The notes below the pieces were generated by a model. That model was not told where the DNA came from, did not search any database, and worked only from the letters and a program-made list of their open reading frames with translations. This document shows positions 1 to 6,825 of a stretch of DNA of 14,396 nucleotides, piece after piece (positions within the stretch are counted from its first letter, which is position 1; the number at the start of each line of letters is the position of its first letter). The stretch is from assembly GCA_030150135.1 (NCBI GenBank), contig JASLGO010000060.1, forward strand, positions 1-14,396. Reading direction: 5' to 3'. Both the position numbers and the translations under genes were made by a program. The DNA comes from Aquirhabdus sp. (GTDB taxonomy: Bacteria > Pseudomonadota > Gammaproteobacteria > Pseudomonadales > Moraxellaceae).

Positions 1-104
1 AAAGATGAAAATTTATTTAAATTGATGAGCCGACAAAGAAAACTAGCAGCCGATTCATCAGGATATGGAATTGGCTGAATTAATAATGGAATTGATGGCA
101 ACAT
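1..104 (-). CDS. tniQ: TniQ/TnsD-like target-selection protein, N-terminus only
   Basis: Only the first 34 codons are visible and the gene runs off position 1. The start ATG shares one base with the tnsC stop (TAATG), and an AGAGGT sequence lies about 9 bases upstream, so translation is probably coupled to tnsC. The encoded N-terminus begins MLPSIPLLIQPIPYPDES and continues with a Ser-x-Leu-Cys-Arg-Leu stretch. This fits the TniQ family start, a proline-rich lead followed by a DES/GES..S..R signature. TniQ/TnsD proteins bind the attachment site and recruit TnsC. In this element it would be the factor that could recognise the 3' end of nrdB. The family call rests on a short segment plus gene order. 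Confidence 0.75.
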   Translation of the reverse strand, partial: MLPSIPLLIQPIPYPDESAASFLCRLINLNKFSS

Positions 105-1057
105 TAAACATTACCTCTTAGATATGTAGCCAGTTGAGTCATCGACATTTGAAATGGATCTGTTGCGATTTGACAGATAAAAGAGGTGACTCCTTGTTTC
201 CAGATCTGGCTAAAGTCTTCAGGTGCGACGACTTCACGACCATGAGCTAAAGCTTCAGCAATACTCTCTCGGATCAAGGCCATGACATAGGCTTGGAAGC
301 CTTTGGTCGACACATAGATCTGCATCGCAAATAGTGGGCAGTTCAGTGGTGGATCAAAAGTCACGTTAACTTTCTCCGCAGCTTTGATGGCGATTTGATT
401 TAAAAATGGGTAGAGAGTTCCATGATGATGAGACCCAAGAGACAGTGGTTTTAAGCGGAAACGATATTGGAAGCGTCTGGCAATCTGACTATCGACGTCG
501 AGGAGTGTGACAAATTCAGGCAGTCCAACGAGGCAAAAGCTGATCTTGGTCTCATTGACTAAGTTCTTTAGCCAATTGATCACGTTTATATTTAACTTTG
601 CTGTTGTACTATTTCTGTCAAATAGATGATGAAATTCATCAAGGAAAACTAATTCAGTTTCACACACCTTCAAAAAATGAATTAATCGATCCGTAAGTTG
701 AGCAGCCGTCCCTTGACCGAAAACAGGATCGCCAAGTTTTTTGAGCATTGCAGCCGCCAATGATTTCACTGTGATGGGAGAGGGCACTTCAATATAAAAG
801 GCTGGAGTCACTTTTTTCGTATAGCCATCCATCGTTCTTTTATAACTCGGCATTTGATTCAGAATCGCATAGCAAACAGTAGTCTTGCCAAGACCTCCCT
901 CACCAGTAAGAACACTGCCAATCGGCTCTCCAAATGCTTTGCTGCGCTGGACACATTGTTGAATACCAATGAAAGCTGCTTCAAACTCAGGATAAACGAT
1001 GACTACATCATTGAGTGGAGCCACGCGTTCGTAGTAGGTTTCTTTAAAATTTTTCAT
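104..1057 (-). CDS. tnsC: TnsC/TniB-like AAA+ ATPase, transposition regulator
   Basis: This 317-residue protein is a P-loop ATPase. Walker A is GEGGLGKT at residues 52-59 and Walker B is LVFLDE at 136-141, followed by His-His, which is common in TniB/TnsC proteins. An arginine-rich segment after residue 190 is compatible with the sensor/arginine-finger part of an AAA+ fold. TnsC forms an ATP-dependent filament on target DNA and links the TniQ/TnsD targeting protein to the TnsAB transposase. The length is closer to TniB-type proteins than to the much longer canonical Tn7 TnsC. The start ATG has a GAGGTG ribosome site 7 bases upstream and lies inside the last codons of tnsB (14-base overlap). 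The stop overlaps the tniQ-like start. Family assignment is confident; the symbol is by homology. Confidence 0.9.
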   Translation of the reverse strand: MKNFKETYYERVAPLNDVVIVYPEFEAAFIGIQQCVQRSKAFGEPIGSVLTGEGGLGKTTVCYAILNQMPSYKRTMDGYTKKVTPAFYIEVPSPITVKSLAAAMLKKLGDPVFGQGTAAQLTDRLIHFLKVCETELVFLDEFHHLFDRNSTTAKLNINVINWLKNLVNETKISFCLVGLPEFVTLLDVDSQIARRFQYRFRLKPLSLGSHHHGTLYPFLNQIAIKAAEKVNVTFDPPLNCPLFAMQIYVSTKGFQAYVMALIRESIAEALAHGREVVAPEDFSQIWKQGVTSFICQIATDPFQMSMTQLATYLRGNV

Positions 1058-2948
1058 TTCGGCTCACCTCAATGGATACAAATGATTGAGATACAAGTTC
1101 AGTGGAGTCTTGGGGTAGAGCTGGCGTTGTTTCTTTGAGAGTTATCAGATTTGCAGTATTAGGTTGAGGCTCTCTCGTTTTAGCTTGGTTTAGCTCTTTA
1201 AATCGTTGGGGAAGATCAAGCTTAAATTGCTTAAGCTTTGGTTTTGTCTTAACTAAGTCGGCTTGAATGTCCTGCATTAATCGATACCAATTGTATAAGT
1301 CGATATCTTTGCCGTATTTGAGTTCATCGGACTTGCTCATAAGCTTTTTACGCTTCTGAACTTCCATATGAACATCATATGAGAGGTTTTTTGTGTAGTC
1401 TGGATTAGTTGAGTAAGCTTGAATTACTTCATCTTTTTTATGAGGTTGAACGATATAAACCTTACTTAGATCTAAGTCATCAATAAGCACAATGACTTTT
1501 TTGACCCCATTTGCACGTAGCGTTGCTAATGCATGTGAATGGTATGTAATCCCATCAATGATCACTTGACCATGATTAATAGTTCGTTCAACTGGACGTC
1601 GACAGATAATATCGGCATCAGTGAGCGTTAATGATGATGGTTTTACATGTTCAATTGCTGATTCCCAAAGAGCTAGAGGTGCTCTTCCAGTGGAGGTATG
1701 CATCCTTTGCTGATATACATTACCTATCCAGCGATCGGCATATGTTTTGACTTGGTCTAAGGTGAATATCGCCTTATCTGAAGAGTTATAACTTCCCCTT
1801 TCCTGTGGATTGGAATATGTAGTTCCAGATAACTTATGAAAAAATCCCTTTGTTAATGTTCCAAAAAACCGCTCAATATGGGGCTTATTATCTGGATCGC
1901 GGATTTGAGATGGTGTGATCGTGATTTTAAGTTGTTCACAGACTCTTGCTAGGGCGTTATTTTTAAACTCCACGCCATTGTCGGGAATAATAATAGATGG
2001 GATACCACCTGGAAGTCCTCGACTAGGGCGAGTAATCATGTCTTTAATCACGGCAAGGGTGGTCATCGCACTTGGCGGGAACATACTGATATAGGTGCCA
2101 ACAATTGCACGTGAAAATACGTCGATGGCACATACTAAAAATGGTCGGCCAAGAGGTTCACCTGTTGCTGGATCGACCACAATAATGTCTAAGTAATGTG
2201 TGTCGATTTCAACGACATAAAGGACGTATGGGCTTGGGGCGCTTACTCCAGCAGCCCGAAACAATTTTTTGGCAACCTGACTCCCTTTTTTTATTTTGGT
2301 GACTTCAAATGGATCCAATTTATTAATGTATCTTTGGATCGTTCTGCAACTTGGAATATATTCTGTTGAAATCCCCAATTCTGCACATTTCCCAAGAATG
2401 AATGCTTGTACATCTTTACTAGTTCGGTACTCTGGTTTGAGATAAACATCGTGAATTCCAAGGAGAATGATCTGATATATCTCGGGTGGAAATCTTAGAT
2501 AATTATTGCTCTTAAATTGATTATTTAAACTTAAAGCATTGTTATTGTTGCTCCTATATCTATAAATCCAACGGGAAACTGTTCGTGCTGACGGCGGAGA
2601 TTGATCTTCGATTTCTAAGGCAACATTCTTTATAAGGTCTGTTAGCGGCTCAAGGGCTGTAGGATAAAAAAGCATCCCTAGAGCAGCTTGAACGTATCTT
2701 TCTTTGCGTCTAATTTCTGCTGACTTGCTAGGATTTATAAGCTCTCTAGTCGGCAAAAATATACACTCAATTTCCCCACTGGTATAACGTTCTGTAAATG
2801 ATTCAATGGAGATTGAAAAAGGCTTTCCTCCAGCAATCGCGGCATATCGAATCATGCCGTAATTAGTTGAAGTGATCTCGAATTCAGAATCGTGTCCTGT
2901 AAAAATGAAACGGATACCTGGGTAAGGTAGAAATAGTGACTTATCCAT
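1044..2948 (-). CDS. tnsB: TnsB/TniA-like DDE transposase
   Basis: This is the RNase H-fold recombinase that cuts and joins transposon 3' ends. With the ATG at 2948 the protein has 634 residues. The catalytic triad is visible: Asp249 in EIDTHY, Asp323 in PDNGVEF and Glu359 in HIERFFGTL, with 35 residues between the second Asp and the Glu, as expected for DD(35)E integrase-like transposases. The N-terminal 230 residues contain helix-turn-helix-like segments suited to end recognition. The C-terminal tail after about residue 480 is basic and lysine-rich. A TTG at 2957 would extend the frame, but the GAGGAG ribosome site abuts that TTG directly while lying 9 bases before the ATG, so I chose the ATG. 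It begins 1 base after the tnsA stop and overlaps tnsC by 14 bases, so it is a middle gene of the tns operon. Confidence 0.92.
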   Translation of the reverse strand: MDKSLFLPYPGIRFIFTGHDSEFEITSTNYGMIRYAAIAGGKPFSISIESFTERYTSGEIECIFLPTRELINPSKSAEIRRKERYVQAALGMLFYPTALEPLTDLIKNVALEIEDQSPPSARTVSRWIYRYRSNNNNALSLNNQFKSNNYLRFPPEIYQIILLGIHDVYLKPEYRTSKDVQAFILGKCAELGISTEYIPSCRTIQRYINKLDPFEVTKIKKGSQVAKKLFRAAGVSAPSPYVLYVVEIDTHYLDIIVVDPATGEPLGRPFLVCAIDVFSRAIVGTYISMFPPSAMTTLAVIKDMITRPSRGLPGGIPSIIIPDNGVEFKNNALARVCEQLKITITPSQIRDPDNKPHIERFFGTLTKGFFHKLSGTTYSNPQERGSYNSSDKAIFTLDQVKTYADRWIGNVYQQRMHTSTGRAPLALWESAIEHVKPSSLTLTDADIICRRPVERTINHGQVIIDGITYHSHALATLRANGVKKVIVLIDDLDLSKVYIVQPHKKDEVIQAYSTNPDYTKNLSYDVHMEVQKRKKLMSKSDELKYGKDIDLYNWYRLMQDIQADLVKTKPKLKQFKLDLPQRFKELNQAKTREPQPNTANLITLKETTPALPQDSTELVSQSFVSIEVSRNEKF

Positions 2949-2949
2949 C

Positions 2950-3654
2950 TCATGCAACTCCTCTAAAGTAGTTTTGAGGAGTTAGGGAGATCACTTCATG
3001 AAAAAGTAAGTAATCACCCAATTCGAGGTCTAAACCTTCATTTCTGAGCAAGGTGTATATTTGAGATATGCCGTCAAAATTTCTTTGTTGCAGTGTTTTG
3101 GTCGCTAGCTCAATTTCAATTTGACTCCAAGAGTGTTGATGCCCTCTTTGGTACCAATAGAGTAATTGCTGTTGTTGCTTGAGAGAGGGAAGGCTATGTT
3201 GATCAATGAGTTTGAATTCGATACCTAATGGATCTAATAGATTTGCTATTTTTTCGAAACGATCTAATTCTTGCGGTGAAAGACTGGCAATTGATGGTTT
3301 AATCTCATGAATTTCATACTTAATATCAATGGTTTGAACGAGAAAATCAGGAATGCAGAAGTTATTTGGACTTAAAGGTATTTTAATTGCCTGAGTCCGG
3401 TAGCTTTGAACGGTAGGGTCTCTTTCAAGGCAAATAGCATGCACAAGTTCAAGACGACTCTCTAATGGAATAGCTCCACCGCATTTAGTACTAGGGAAAA
3501 GAGATGTCCGACGGCCAGAGCATCCCTGATAGATTTTGCGTTGACCATGCAGTGTTGCAGCAATGTTTGGTGTGGCTTGGAACGCATTCGCAATTTGATC
3601 CAGAATGAATCGATGAATGCTATGTTTTTCTTGGGTAAATAGGTGACTAGACAT
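2950..3654 (-). CDS. tnsA: TnsA-like transposon endonuclease
   Basis: This 234-residue protein has the restriction-enzyme-like catalytic pattern of TnsA: Glu65 in PLESRLE, Asp103 in IPDFLV, and Glu117-Ile-Lys119 in HEIKPS. TnsA cuts the 5' ends of the element while TnsB cuts the 3' ends, giving clean excision and cut-and-paste transposition. A C-terminal region of about 110 residues corresponds to the part of TnsA that contacts TnsC. The length is a little under that of Tn7 TnsA (about 270). It is the first gene of the tns operon. A GGAG site lies 8 bases before the ATG, and the stop is 1 base from the tnsB start. Its presence argues for a Tn7-like rather than a Tn5053/Tn402-type element, which lacks a TnsA. 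Confidence 0.88.
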   Translation of the reverse strand: MSSHLFTQEKHSIHRFILDQIANAFQATPNIAATLHGQRKIYQGCSGRRTSLFPSTKCGGAIPLESRLELVHAICLERDPTVQSYRTQAIKIPLSPNNFCIPDFLVQTIDIKYEIHEIKPSIASLSPQELDRFEKIANLLDPLGIEFKLIDQHSLPSLKQQQQLLYWYQRGHQHSWSQIEIELATKTLQQRNFDGISQIYTLLRNEGLDLELGDYLLFHEVISLTPQNYFRGVA

Positions 3655-3741
3655 GCCTGTATCTCCAGTATGTTCGCATGACGTCTCTGAGTTTTCAGAA
3701 ACGAGTTAATCCGTCGCGATTTGAAAAATTAATCGCAGGAC

Positions 3742-3770
3742 TTGACTGGCGGCTTTATACAGAAGATACT
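3742..3770 (+). promoter_or_regulatory. candidate sigma-70 promoter antisense to the tnsA leader
   Basis: A TTGACT -35-like hexamer (3742-3747) is followed after exactly 17 bases by GATACT (3765-3770), matching 5/6 and 4/6 of the consensus. It points away from tnsA toward an intrinsic terminator at 3812-3837. A transcript from here would be only about 60 nt and would be antisense to the tnsA leader if tnsA transcription begins further right. This is sequence resemblance only. Confidence 0.3.
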
Positions 3771-3811
3771 TGGATTGCTACGGTCTTTGTACTTAATAGT
3801 ATAGAGCCACC

Positions 3812-3837
3812 AACGGATCCTTATGGATCCGTTTTTT
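3812..3837 (+). terminator. Rho-independent terminator, plus strand
   Basis: A perfect 9-bp stem, AACGGATCC / GGATCCGTT, closes a TTAT loop and runs straight into six T residues (3832-3837). The T-run is only on the plus-strand side, so it ends rightward transcription. No convincing rightward gene precedes it. It either ends a short RNA starting near 3777 or blocks antisense transcription out of the tnsA region. Confidence 0.7.
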
Positions 3838-3906
3838 ATTGTCTAAATTTTCTTTTATGTCATATAGATGAGACTCCTTTTCTATCGTAAAAATGGGTTT
3901 TTATTA

Positions 3907-4203
3907 TCAGTTTGAATTGAGTTGCTTGTCTTCAATATCAACAGATAAGTGCTTACTTAAAGCAGCATTGCGCTGATTTGCAAGCCATAAAGCCACATCT
4001 TTGACTAATGCATATTTTCCTCGACGATTTTCTACTGAGAAGACAGGGACTGGTACAGTTTTTCTGGTGAGTGCTTGTCGAAAGGCCTCCGTCGATCTAT
4101 ATCCCAACGCAATTCGCAAGGCATCGTCAGCGATCATGGGGCCATGACGCTCAAAAAGATCCCTCTCAATCATTTCTGCACTAACTGGAATTGCGTTTGG
4201 CAT
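3907..4203 (-). CDS. small AlpA/PrtN-like helix-turn-helix DNA-binding protein
   Basis: This small protein of 98 residues resembles the short DNA-binding proteins annotated as pyocin activator PrtN or AlpA-like. The features are an N-terminal MIERDLFERHG segment, a helix-turn-helix-like ALGYRSTEAFRQALTR stretch, and a VPVPVF-xx-ENRRGKYAL wing followed by DVALWLANQR. The frame can start at an ATG at 4218, but that codon has no ribosome site. The ATG at 4203 is preceded by GGAG at 6 bases, so I use 4203. It lies between the tns operon and a divergent unknown gene, and may regulate either one or act as a directionality factor. The fold call is moderate and the target is unknown. A shift of 5 residues in the start would not change this. 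Confidence 0.75.
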   Translation of the reverse strand: MPNAIPVSAEMIERDLFERHGPMIADDALRIALGYRSTEAFRQALTRKTVPVPVFSVENRRGKYALVKDVALWLANQRNAALSKHLSVDIEDKQLNSN

Positions 4204-4268
4204 TTTGGGCTCCGTCATATTCGGTCACGACTACATCATATATTCAGGGAAATAATTCATCAAAGGGT

Positions 4269-4297
4269 AAAAAAAACACTGTTCTTTTTAGTGTTTT
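4269..4297 (-). terminator. Rho-independent terminator, minus strand
   Basis: On the minus strand an AAAACACT / AGTGTTTT stem of 8 bp with a 9-base loop is followed by four more T residues, giving a run of eight. It would stop leftward transcription arriving from the cargo, such as readthrough from the pAgo operon across the 311-residue gene, before it reaches the AlpA/PrtN-like gene and tnsABC. The stem is AT-rich, so its strength is uncertain. Confidence 0.5.
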
Positions 4298-4341
4298 GTT
4301 GTATATCTATAAGATATTTAAAGTTAAAAATCATTTTTAAA

Positions 4342-4371
4342 AACTTGTGTTACGTTTAGCGAACTTGTGTT
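4342..4371. repeat. direct repeat of a 10-mer, candidate operator
   Basis: AACTTGTGTT occurs at 4342-4351 and again at 4362-4371, a phase of exactly 20 bp (about two helical turns), so both copies would lie on the same face of the DNA. They lie directly upstream of the ribosome site of the 311-residue gene and downstream of a weak TTGTTG-17-TAAAGT promoter candidate (4296-4324). The arrangement suits a repressor site. The neighbouring AlpA/PrtN-like protein is one possible binder, by inference only. Confidence 0.4.
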
Positions 4372-4382
4372 GAAGAGGGAAC

Positions 4383-5318
4383 ATGGCATACAAACATAAA
4401 AAGCAACGTGAAGACGTAGATATTATTCGAGTCGTGCTCTGGTATGAATATGTAAGGCAGAAATTATCATTAAGCTCTTCAGATCAAATAGAAAAATTTT
4501 TCCAACCTGATAAATTTGTTAGATATAAGAATGGGGAAATTGGTTTTCCTGAGCGGTGGAAACTTTATCAAAAAGGTATTCATACTCCTCAACCGAGTTT
4601 TGTCCAATTAGTTGAATCGCATGTAAGCGGAAGCGAAGACATTTTAAATAGTGTTTTATGGGAGGCAATAAGAGGTCGAAAGACCCTAAGTTGGTATATA
4701 AAACATGGTATTAGCCAACTTACCCCAGAAGTGCAGAGAGTTTTATTTAAGTCTTCAGATCAATTAGCGCATGCGTTATCGCGTGGTCAACTAAGAAGAC
4801 TTGAGCGATTGGCTGGATTGGATGCTCTGGCAGCGCAGGTAATTTTTTTACGGATTGCAGATAAACGAGGGGATCGGGAAAAAGCGTTTGAAATCGGGTT
4901 ATCAGTTTATAGAACATTATTAATCATATGCACTCGCATTCTATATTTCAATTTGCGCCGCGTGTTAGTCGTGCTCATGAATCTATATGTGTTTCCACTT
5001 GCTCATGAGGGGCTTTGGAGAATAAGTGTTGACGATGGAAGGCAATTTGCTTGTGAGGTTATGAAAATCGGCAATCTTCTACTTGCTATGGAAGATAGAG
5101 AGTTAATAGGTGATGAACCTCAAGACTGGAATCGAGCAATGTCGGATTTGCTTGATGGGAAAATGGGATATAGTTTGAGGTGTGCTTTTATGGCTCCTAT
5201 TGCATTTAGAACAAAACGTGATTCAGACGAATTTTATAAAGAAAATATAAATCATAAACTTAAGCAATGGGGCTGGAAGTTGCTTGAAAATGGCAAGGTA
5301 GAGCGCTTCTTTCCATGA
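4383..5318 (+). CDS. unrecognised 311-residue cargo protein
   Basis: I do not recognise a characterised family. The protein starts with a basic stretch (KHKKQRED) and has a conserved-looking N-terminal part, YKNGEIGFPERWKLYQKG, up to about residue 95. A helical middle includes an arginine-rich segment (residues 134-143), and a hydrophobic stretch at about 175-207 (LLIICTRILYFNLRRVLVVL) could be a buried helix or a weak membrane segment. The C-terminus is charged. No catalytic motif is evident. The start ATG has a GAGG ribosome site. It is the only rightward gene in the transposon part, is divergent from the AlpA/PrtN-like gene and convergent with the pAgo operon, and has its own terminator. 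Reading frame, ribosome site and context support a real gene; a regulatory or accessory role is a guess. Confidence 0.75.
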   Translation: MAYKHKKQREDVDIIRVVLWYEYVRQKLSLSSSDQIEKFFQPDKFVRYKNGEIGFPERWKLYQKGIHTPQPSFVQLVESHVSGSEDILNSVLWEAIRGRKTLSWYIKHGISQLTPEVQRVLFKSSDQLAHALSRGQLRRLERLAGLDALAAQVIFLRIADKRGDREKAFEIGLSVYRTLLIICTRILYFNLRRVLVVLMNLYVFPLAHEGLWRISVDDGRQFACEVMKIGNLLLAMEDRELIGDEPQDWNRAMSDLLDGKMGYSLRCAFMAPIAFRTKRDSDEFYKENINHKLKQWGWKLLENGKVERFFP

Positions 5319-5336
5319 TAACTTATGTGTCATCTG

Positions 5337-5376
5337 ACTACTGATAAGTTATCATTATCTGGGAAGTAGTTTTTTT
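5337..5376 (+). terminator. terminator after the 311-residue gene
   Basis: ACTACTGATAA (5337-5347) pairs with TTATC (5355-5359) and, past a 5-base bulge, AGTAGT (5365-5370), leading into seven T residues (5370-5376). A second, mutually exclusive hairpin is formed by TGATAACTTA (5316-5325) and TAAGTTATCA (5345-5354), with its left arm including the stop codon. The region lies between convergent genes, so the structure probably ends rightward transcription. Confidence 0.55.
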
Positions 5377-5394
5377 GTAGTGCTAAATGCATAA

Positions 5395-6825
5395 CTACAT
5401 GTAAAAGCTATAGTTTACTTGAGGATTTTCGTTGTAAGGGATGTATTTGATGATATCTCCAACTTTTTGAGCACACTCTAAGGTAATTGGGAGCCGACCA
5501 TCTAGTTGAGTGTTATTCCAGTTCATTTTTGTCAGACCTAGAATTTCTTTACATAGTTCTTCCAGAGATGAGTCATTTTCATGGGCTGAAATTAATAATG
5601 GGCTAGGAACATACATTCCTGGGTAGGTTTTATAAAAATCTATGAAACCTTTTGTGTATAAGATTGCTGAATTCTCATTGAGAGTCATTAAGGTTCCACG
5701 ATGAGGAGGATAAATGCCTTCTCCAAATAGCCGTACATTCGTGTTCGTAATAGATACTAGGTCTTTTGATCTAATACCTTTTTCTTCAATTGCTTTTGAA
5801 AAACCTTGAATCTCCGATTCTCTAAATTTACTCGACTTATGAATTACAATTCTTGCAGGCATTTGGTGTAGCGCGCGATCGTATTCGGTTAAAGCATTTA
5901 ATAAGAGCTCATAAGCTTGATCTTCTGTCATGAATGGACGTCTGTCACTTTTATCTAATGAGACAGGGCTTCCTCGAAGAATGACGCCGTGACCAAATTC
6001 ATCAAATACTTGAGCGAGACTGGTCGATACAGTCTCCCCATCACGGCTGTAATAGAATCCCACACCGATATAGCAGGTCTTAGGCTTATGTTTATCTTCT
6101 ACTAACCGCCAGGGAACTGTTTTATTTCCTTTGTAATATAGCGCGGTACAAAAGTTCCAAGCTCTTGTGGCGACATCTTGCCGTCCCGCCAACTTATCTT
6201 TATCAAGGCTAGTTTCTTGTACGAGTTGAAGTGGTACGCCTAAATGCATGCATTTTGCTTTTAGGAGTCGACGAAAGTTAAATTCGACTTCTTCTGCTTC
6301 AATAGTTTCATCATCCTCATAGGCTGTTTCAGCTTGAGGTACTTCCTTGGTCAGTGCTTTATATAGGTCTTCAGGAATTGCGCAAACGATAACGTCTATT
6401 GATCGGTTTTCCGATAGAAAACGAATTTGGTCGTAATACAATTCAACACAATTTTGAATACGCTCGTCTCGTGTTTTTAGCTTAATAATTTTATTTATTT
6501 CAGTGCGTTGAATCGTTCTTGTTAACTGGGGGGAGCGGATTAGTCGAGTATAGAATCCATAATTTTCATTAATCCCACCAAAACCACGGAATAAGTTTGG
6601 GTACTTAGTTTCTGCTTTCCCAAGAATGGCATGAGTACAATAATCAAGCCAGACATCTAGCATATCAATGCCTTCGCCTCGACCTACCATTCCAACGCGT
6701 AACTCATTACGTCTTAATTCATCCTTTTTATCATAAACCCCCATGGTCTCAATACCTGCTTTGGGGCAAATATGTACGCCGTTCCCAAACTCAAGGAATG
6801 GTTCTTTTAGGATTTTAAGTTTCAT
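5395..6825 (-). CDS. short prokaryotic Argonaute (MID-PIWI), catalytically inactive
   Basis: At 476 residues, with no N or PAZ domain, this matches the length and layout of short pAgos. The MID part (about 130-210) contains a guide-pocket-like segment, RRLLKAKCMHLGVPLQ, with Lys191 and Gln200 where MID domains hold the guide 5' phosphate. The PIWI part (about 215-476) keeps landmarks such as CYIGVGF, EFGHGVILRG, RIVIHKSSKF and NWNN...LPIT. The catalytic tetrad is gone: the first Asp (usual IGxD) is Gly256, and the usual HRDG-type motif reads HKSS (329-332). So it should bind a guide and target without cutting. Its ATG overlaps the upstream stop (TAATG) and has GGAGG 7 bases before it, so the two genes are translationally coupled. 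Partnering with an APAZ protein is typical of short pAgos. The family call is strong; guide type is unknown. Confidence 0.88.
   Translation of the reverse strand: MKLKILKEPFLEFGNGVHICPKAGIETMGVYDKKDELRRNELRVGMVGRGEGIDMLDVWLDYCTHAILGKAETKYPNLFRGFGGINENYGFYTRLIRSPQLTRTIQRTEINKIIKLKTRDERIQNCVELYYDQIRFLSENRSIDVIVCAIPEDLYKALTKEVPQAETAYEDDETIEAEEVEFNFRRLLKAKCMHLGVPLQLVQETSLDKDKLAGRQDVATRAWNFCTALYYKGNKTVPWRLVEDKHKPKTCYIGVGFYYSRDGETVSTSLAQVFDEFGHGVILRGSPVSLDKSDRRPFMTEDQAYELLLNALTEYDRALHQMPARIVIHKSSKFRESEIQGFSKAIEEKGIRSKDLVSITNTNVRLFGEGIYPPHRGTLMTLNENSAILYTKGFIDFYKTYPGMYVPSPLLISAHENDSSLEELCKEILGLTKMNWNNTQLDGRLPITLECAQKVGDIIKYIPYNENPQVNYSFYM

Noticed and set aside
2949..2957. TTG at 2957 as the tnsB start
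   Set aside because: The GAGGAG ribosome site directly abuts it; the ATG at 2948 has proper spacing.
1..3654. CRISPR-associated transposon
   Set aside because: tniQ directly follows tnsC and no cas gene or CRISPR array is visible. The region beyond position 1 cannot be seen, so this is rejected only for the window.
3678..3890. Plus-strand 70-codon open frame overlapping the tnsA leader
   Set aside because: No ribosome site, runs through the intrinsic terminator at 3812-3837, and resembles no family I know.
4204..4218. ATG at 4218 as start of the AlpA/PrtN-like gene
   Set aside because: No ribosome site precedes it, while GGAG lies 6 bases before the ATG at 4203.
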